Program-made: the position numbers and the translations under genes | Shown: in pieces, positions 57,801 to 64,000 of the stretch | Numbering within the stretch: the first letter of the stretch is position 1 | How the letters are laid out: each line of letters opens with the position of its first letter | The notes under the pieces: generated by a model | Told to the model about the DNA's origin: nothing | Seen by the model: only the letters and a program-made list of their open reading frames with translations | Databases searched by the model: none | Source of the DNA: Cystobasidium ongulense | Lineage: Eukaryota; Basidiomycota; Cystobasidiomycetes; Cystobasidiales; Cystobasidiaceae | Length of the DNA stretch: 64,000 nt | Assembly: GCA_022835595.1 (NCBI GenBank) | Contig: BQUP01000002.1 | Coordinates: 2,404,534-2,468,533, forward strand | Direction of reading: 5' to 3'

Positions 57801-58857
57801 AAGTCGTCTGATTCAATTGCAAACTTGTTCCAGGTCATCGTTGACGTTCGAGAGTTCCGCTCGTCCCTACCTTCATTACTTCACGCGGCAGGCTTTGTTA
57901 TTGTGCCAGTCACATTGACAATCGGTGATTACGTTTTATCGCCTGAGATGGTCGTGGAAAGGAAAAGTTTGCCGGATTTGATTCAGTCTTTCAATTCTGG
58001 TCGTTTGTGAGTTGTCAATCCTAAAATTCGGGAGCTCTGACCTCCTACTGAATTTGTGCCGCTAGATACCAACAATGCGAGGTCATGTCGACACACTATA
58101 AGATAGCGGTACTTCTTATCGAGTTTGATCAGAAGAAGTCCTTCTCCCTTGAGGTGCGATAGCTCTGAATCTCACCGGCTGCACTACACAAGTTGACTGA
58201 AGTGTCATGGCAGACGTACTCCGACGTCAGAGGCAACACGAGCCAGAACAGCGATACAGACTTGCACTCCAAGCTAGTTCTCCTGACTTTGACTTTCCCG
58301 CGCTTGCGCATTATATGGTCATCGTCTCCATACGCAACAGCGGATATTTTTGAAGACCTGAAAACGAATCGCGACGAACCCGATGCAGCTTCTGCTGGCG
58401 CTGTTGGAGCCGATGAGATTGGTGATCCGCTGTCGGGAGAGAAAGAAGCCACTGTCAACCAGACGCCGCAGGAGTTGCTGCGCAGTCTGCCTGGAATTGT
58501 GGGTGCAGTCTTTTTGAGACGAGTGGATCGGACGTATCACTAAAATGTTACTTTCCACAGACTGCCAAGAACTACCATTATGTCATGAAGGAGGTAGAGA
58601 ATATGGAAGATCTGGTACAGCTTGAGCTTGATCAGGTGAACAAGCTTTTAGGAGTAGAAGCTGGACGCCAGCTGCATACGTTCATCAACCACAGCCTGCT
58701 TGCGCCGACAAGCAAGAGAGATACTGCCAAGGATGCAGGCACTACTCGAGTGGTCGAAGGTGCTGGCCCACAGAGCAACCTGGCCGACGGGGCAAGTCGG
58801 GACACGACGACACCCTTTGACCCGATTGAGCTTGAGGGTGATGAAAGTTCTGATTGA
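54848..58857 (+). CDS. RAD1: XPF/RAD1 structure-specific endonuclease
   Basis: Catalytic subunit of the XPF-ERCC1 (Rad1-Rad10) nuclease for nucleotide excision repair and crosslink repair. Ten exons (54848-55113, 55171-55351, 55409-55684, 55742-57379, 57447-57584, 57644-57766, 57834-58006, 58066-58153, 58214-58498, 58561-58857) give 1154 residues. The helicase-like N-half begins [12 protein letters not shown] and includes [18 protein letters not shown]. The nuclease domain at about 875-1015 has [17 protein letters not shown] and [20 protein letters not shown], with the catalytic ERKxxxD. The C-terminal helix-hairpin-helix part reads [20 protein letters not shown] and is followed by a short acidic tail. 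The acidic linker after residue 420 is long. Confidence 0.97.
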
Positions 58858-59203
58858 GCGAGCGACTCGAACCGGTCACTGCCAACTGGAAATACGCATA
58901 TTTGTAGCCTTAGACCGGACTAGATGTAGTACACACAGGTCGCAATGACTGCAGCACCGACGCACTATGACGAGGATGTATATCCTATTTTATTTCTATT
59001 TTCTTGCAAGTTTCTCAAGTCCACCCTGCTGCCGATTCCTTCCGCCACTTTTGAGCCTTCCCTGCCCGCTTGAAGGCGAGATGGGCTGCTGCTGCTCGAT
59101 CACCTCCAGCACGCGTGCAGAGTGCCCGAGGACCGCAATTCATCGCCTTGCTAGCCCCGAACAGCAGTAACACTCGACTCGTATCCATCAAGACCTCGTC
59201 AAG
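58858..59203. promoter_or_regulatory. spacer and promoter of RPL24
   Basis: About 350 bases. A pyrimidine-rich stretch (CTTCCCTGCCCG type) precedes the RPL24 start, as is common for ribosomal protein genes. Confidence 0.5.
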
Positions 59204-60053
59204 ATGCGCGTCGAACAGTCAGTATCGTTTGTCCAGGTGGAATGGGAGAGCTGGGCCGCCGATTGCGCGAGTTGGAGGGGGGTGGTGCTCAGCAGCACGG
59301 CGGCCAGGACACAGAAGATGGGGCAAAAGATGGTGGGACCAGAGTGCTGATGGACCGTGCTGTTTGCTTTGCAGAGATTCCTTCTCCGGCATGCGTGTCT
59401 ACCCTAGTGCGTCTCGCTGCTTGAGGGTATATACTGCAGGAACAAGCCGCTGACTGCGATCACCATATCCATCTTTACAGGCAAGGGTAGACTCTACGTC
59501 CGCCTGGACAGCAAGGTCTTCCGATTCTCCAGCAGCAAGAACGAGTCCCTCTTCAAGCAGAGAAAGAACCCCAGAAAGATCGCCTGGACTGTCGTCTACC
59601 GACGTGTGAACCGAAAGGGTGTTTCCGAGGAGGTCGCCAAGAAGCGCTCGCGCAAGACCGTCAAGGCCAACCGAGGTGTTGGAGGTCTCTCACTCGCCGA
59701 TATCACAGCCCGCAGAAGTCAGTCATCGCTATATCGCTTCATTTCAGGAGGAGGAATTGCTGGACATGTTTGCTGATGGCGATCATCCATCAACCTTCCC
59801 TTTTTCTGCAATCACAGACCAGAAGCCAGAAGCCCGTGCCGCTGCACGAACTGCTGCTCTCACTGCAGGAAAGCAAAAGAAGCAGGCCGCTGAGGAAGCC
59901 AAGAAGACAAGCAAGGTGCGTGAAAGACAATTGCGTCGTCGTCGGCAGTGTATCAAAGCTGACTGTGGCCCTACCTTCCTTCTACAGCCCGCTGGCAAGT
60001 CTGCGCAACCAAAGATGAGCAAGAAGGACATGAAGGCTGGCGGCAAGCGATAA
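59204..60053 (+). CDS. RPL24: 60S ribosomal protein L24 (eL24)
   Basis: Component of the large subunit, forming an intersubunit bridge. Five exons (59204-59217, 59375-59406, 59481-59717, 59818-59915, 59988-60053) give 148 residues. The N-terminus is spread over three exons: MRVEQDSFSGMRVYPSKG, then RLYVRLDSKVFRFSSSKNES, KQRKNPRKIAWTVVYRR, KKRSRKTVKANRGVGGLSLA and the Lys/Ala-rich C-terminal helix. The fungal form with DSFSG in place of the Cys-containing CSFSG of animals is present. The 14 nt first exon and long first intron (157 nt) are typical of fungal ribosomal protein genes. Confidence 0.97.
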
Positions 60054-60300
60054 ACGTGGTGTCCACCAACCCTTCGTTTTCTCGACCTTCTGGCATTTAC
60101 CCTTCTGTCCCACCTTTGTAACCATTTCATCGACTACATACATTGCCAATGGATGTCGACATCATCGGTCCCAGACAATCGCAATGCATAATTGATGGAG
60201 TTCAGATAATGGAGGATTCTTGGAGGGGAGGGCCAGGGTTCACAACTCACGCAGGATAGCAGCCGCGTTCCAGCCATGATGCACGCAGCGGAGTTACATA

Positions 60301-63300
60301 CTAACATTGGTCCCGGAACCGCTTGACTTCTCGAGGCACTCTGAAGGTGTATCGGAGGAGTAAAGAGTTGGTGACTACGCTAACACTGGACAAAGCCATG
60401 GCAAGCGAAGCCCCTACATTACCAAGACACAAGTTCAAGCATTAGCAATTCATGCATGTACAAGAATCAATTTTGCAAGAATACTCACAAACAGCGGGCA
60501 GCTTCGTTCTGCCCAAGTCGTAGAATGCGCCAGCTGCAAGTGGGATCAAGATGATGTTATACACGCACGCCCAGCAGAAGTTGCTGATTATGCGCCTATA
60601 CGTCGCTCTGGCTATGGCTTGGAGCGTAATGATGGATAGAAGAGACTCGCTGATGAGCGCAAAGTCGGCTGTCGCTGTCGCTGCATGACTGCCACCACCT
60701 TGTGCAATGGATACATCTGCTTGCGCGAGTGCTGTGAGAGATGGTCAGATCAAATCGGGGTCGATCCCACTACCTGCACAAAGCGCTGTACCTACCGATG
60801 GAATCGTTGATGCCATCACCGACGAATGCAACAAGCTTATGCTTCGGCTGAAGTCTGCCATTCCAGCCTCTAACGTCCTTCGTCTGACTCTGCAGCTGTT
60901 CCACAGATCGACGCTTGTCTTCAGGTAATGCTCCTCCTACGACTCGCTCCTCTGGCAGATCAAGTGCTCTTGCGACAGCATTGACTGTTGCGGGACCGTC
61001 TCCAGAAACGATGTATGTTGCTATACCTCTCGATTTGAAATAGTCGAGCACAAAGCGCGCCTCGGACCTCAACGGATCTGCAACCGCAAGTAAAGCGGCA
61101 ATTCTGAACTTCTGGCCGTCGTTCGAGTCGCCAGCCTTCTTCACGGCCACGAGCACGACACTCTTTCCTTGGCCCTGCCAAGCCTGCAGGAGCTGGGAAT
61201 TGTTCGAAGATACATCGCATCCATTTTCGATGAGTAGCTTCTCGTTGCCTACTAGCGCTTCGTATGTTGACTTATCCTGAAGCTTCACCTTGGCCTTCAT
61301 ACCGCGACCTGGCACCTCTTCCATATCAAGCACTTTAGGCCTTTCAAGTTGTCCATTGCTATCCAAGTTCTTGATCTTCTCCTGAGCAGAGATATCAATT
61401 GCTCGCGCAACAGGATGATTTGAAGCTTGCTCGACGACGGAAATGAGGCCCCACAAGTCTTTGTCAGGCAATATGCCGAGCAATTCGTTATCGGAGACCT
61501 GGAATTTGCCCATTGTGATCGTGCCGGTCTTGTCGAAGGCGATGGCGTCGATGTGCGTGAACGCCTGGAATGCCTCGCCTCCTCCGTTAGGCATGATGCC
61601 ATTTCTTGCTGCAAGTCCTACGCCGACGTATTGAGCGGTTGGGGCTGCGAGGCCGAGGCCGCATGGACATGCTAGAGTACGGAGACATTAATTCAGCGGA
61701 AGAGCATGAAGAAGTAGAGTCTCTGCTTACCGACGATCAGAGTCGCGACTGTAAACTGAAGAGCGAAGAGCGTCCATCCGCCGGCTTTCTGATCATCTAG
61801 CCACTCTTCGGGGACGTGACCCGTGTATGCACGAAGCATCCAGATTACGAAGACGAGGATACTGGCACCGACGATAAAAGGAACGAATATAGCAGTAACG
61901 GCGTCGGCGAAGCGTTCGATACTTGCTTTCTTCGACATTGCATCGCGAACTCCAGATGCAATACTATCGATGATAGTCTCGCCATCATGTGTTTCTGTTA
62001 TTACGATTGCGGCAGAAGGACCGGTATTGTATGTACCAGCGAAGACTGTATCTCCAGCCTTCTTGCCTACTGGTCGAGATTCGCCGGTCAAAGAGGCTTC
62101 ATCGAAAGAGGTCGCAGGACTCCCCTCTGCGAGTCGGCAGTCCACGGGTGGAGACATGCCAACAGGCACTAACAAGCGATCGCCAACTTCGATAAAGTCG
62201 CTTTCGACTTCCTCAGTCGGTTTGTTATCCTCGTATAGTAAGCCTTTCTTCGGGCGAAGCTTGTCGAGCTCGGTAATCGCGTCGCCAGTACGTGCTTTGC
62301 TGATGCTTTCCTGAAAACAAAACAGCAAAACAAGTTGTGAGTAGGTTTTGATCACTCTGACTAGCTAGAAACCCTACAAGATATCGGCCAGCCAAGATGA
62401 AAGTCATAAGGAAGACGCTGGTATCGAAGTATGCCATCTCTCCACTTCCGAGCCCAATGATATCCAAGATCATATACGCAAGCGAAGAGGCCCAGGCTAT
62501 CGTAGTGCCAAGGGCGACAAGCGTATCCATGGAACCCCACCTGAGTAGACGGTCTATCCAAACTTTCTTTATGTCTATCTTTCCTTTCCTCCGGCGCCAC
62601 ACACCACGAAGACTCTTGTAGGCCCGCTCGTAGAAGAATTGGCCGATTCCAAATTGTATAGGTGTAGCCAAGCCGAACAGTGAGACTGTTATGCGAGACG
62701 CTCCTCCCCAGACTGGATGGTGCCAGTACATCTTCGTACGGCTATCATCGGGCAAAAGCGAGGCGAAGACGACGCCAATGACGAACGTAGGAATGCAGAA
62801 GATAATGCAGACAGCGAGACGTATGAGAATACGTTTTCTCTCTCGAGCTTGAGCTTTGCGAGCGCGATCTTGTGACGTTTCTGGTTTCTCGATAGTCATC
62901 GTGAAGCCGAGCTCTGCAATGGCGCGGCGAATTGTACGAAGTGTAATTTCCGGTGGATTAGCATAGTATGTGAGTGTAGATATTGGTCTATCGAGGCTCG
63001 AAGGCGTGTATTGGACATTGAAGCGTTTGGATAGATCTTCCAATACTTTGTTCGCTTTAGCAGGACAATGCTCGCAGAAGAATCCTTCAATCTTGACATG
63101 TACGGTTCTTGCTGGGCGTTGACTCTCAGGACCTTTACCCTTCTCTTGATTGTTGTCTTTGACTAGCTCAACGCTCATAACTTTCGCCTCATAACCAAGG
63201 TCTTCGATCTCGCTTGCGACGCTCGTGGCTAATGACTTCTCCTCTACGATAGCATAGCCTGAACTGCTCATTAAGTTCACGTTATATTCTTTGACGCCCT

Positions 63301-64000
63301 TCATACTCTTCAGCATGTTGCTGATGGCTCCGACGCATGATGCGCACGTCATTCCACCAATACTGATATTGACGCGATAGAAGGGTGTTTGTGATTTGTT
63401 CTTCTTGAAGCGTCCTTGTGGAGATGAGGGACTGATGTCTACAGGCTTGCTTGAAATAAAGTTCGCACTATAGCCAGCATCTTCAATTGTCTCTACTATC
63501 TCGTTTTCACTGATAGTCGCGGGATCGTAAACTACGGTAGCCGAATTGTCCACGAGAATTACTTGTACAGAACTAACTCCTGGCGTCTTTTCAGGTGCCA
63601 AGGCCGATTGAATGGCGGAAGTGCAGGATCTGTGGAAAATTGACCTGTCAGCCGAATTACAGCACTCTACCTCTGGACAAAGTAGACTCGCGCGCAAGTC
63701 ATGCCTTCGATTGCAAAAATCCCTTGTCGAAGTGATTGCTCTCGACCTTCTTCGTCTTCAGTGAGGTCGTTTGAGGGACTAGCTCGCACATCACGAGTGC
63801 TGATCCTACGATTTCGCTGCGCTCGCTCTGCCCGGGCTTCCTCCTCTTCTCGGCATGCTTCGCAATTGTCCCTGTGTGCTTTCTGCCTATCCTTCGAAAA
63901 GGTGAAGAGGTCAGAGAATTTGGACCATTTAGACTGGGAAGTTCGAGTGGAGCGTGTATGCCTGGCTGCGCTACCCTCCAGGTCAGTAGTGGCGTCTGTC
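60301..64000 (-). CDS. CCC2: copper-transporting P1B-type ATPase, N-terminus beyond window
   Basis: Pumps Cu+ into the late secretory pathway to load multicopper oxidases. Visible exons on minus: 64000-63692, 63629-62378, 62310-61731, 61671-60796, 60731-60489, 60413-60301. Metal domains: EGMTCASCTSAIQ, GGMTCASCVGAISNML, and a third unit with GFFCEHCPAKA. P-type motifs: DEASLTGES, the copper site ACPCGLGLAAP, the phosphorylation site FDKTGTIT, SNHPVARA, VSGDGPATV and VGDGINDSIA. The intron splitting the first CxxC (63691-63630) has a GC donor, GCGAGT; no GT donor keeps frame. The usual Lys-Gly-Gly after NGI(L/M) reads PNGGGEAFQ here. The N-terminal part extends past the right edge. Confidence 0.96.

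Overview
This window is nuclear DNA of an intron-rich fungus. Most genes have several coding exons split by introns of about 50 to 75 nt with GT..AG ends and CTRAC/CTAAC-like branch sites, genes lie on both strands, and spacers are short. Protein features (a CPL1-type secreted protein, Ser/Pro/Gln-rich low-complexity regions, many introns per gene) suggest a basidiomycete. I cannot place it lower than that from sequence alone. No bacterial-type operon, CRISPR array, rRNA or convincing tRNA was seen.

Layout: 0-7 kb holds a carnitine acetyltransferase, a peroxiredoxin-like thioredoxin-fold protein and methylenetetrahydrofolate reductase (MET13), all on +. 8.5-13.1 kb is a 1476-residue membrane-anchored, polyQ and Ser-rich protein of unknown role. 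14.7-19.2 kb holds synaptobrevin (SNC1), the GPI mannosyltransferase GPI14/PIG-M, a small complex-I-like membrane protein and a DUF1764 protein. 19.2-20.8 kb is poorly resolved and contains a large foldback repeat. 20.8-28.8 kb holds ribosomal protein S4, an SLP1-type SUN-like ER protein and a DHA1-type MFS transporter. 29-31.5 kb holds an F-box-like ORF and two tandem paralogous small genes with a Copia-Gag-like N-terminal domain. 31.8-43.4 kb holds an NmrA-like oxidoreductase, a small charged protein, a PMP3-family protein, the tRNA-splicing endonuclease subunit SEN2, a THP3/LENG8-type SAC3-domain protein, the AP-1 mu subunit APM1 and a GPATCH8-type G-patch/zinc-finger protein. 43.4-45.2 kb has exon-like stretches on both strands that I could not assemble. 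45.8-54.6 kb holds a secreted CPL1-domain protein, a Ser/Pro-rich unknown, eIF1A (TIF11), a glutathione S-transferase, YIF1 and a membrane-anchored acyl-protein thioesterase. 54.8-64 kb holds the XPF/RAD1 nuclease, ribosomal protein L24 and a copper P-type ATPase (CCC2) that runs off the right edge.

Most genes are ordinary housekeeping functions and show no joint pathway. The secretory route is well represented (SNC1, GPI14, SLP1, APM1, YIF1, a thioesterase, CCC2, the CPL1-like cargo), but this looks like coincidence of position. The most unusual signals are the tandem Gag-like pair, the hairpin near 19.47 kb, micro-exons in RPS4 and TIF11, two GC-AG introns sharing the donor GCGAGT, and three possible introns of only 20-23 nt. 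All exon borders were read by eye from frame continuity and splice signals.
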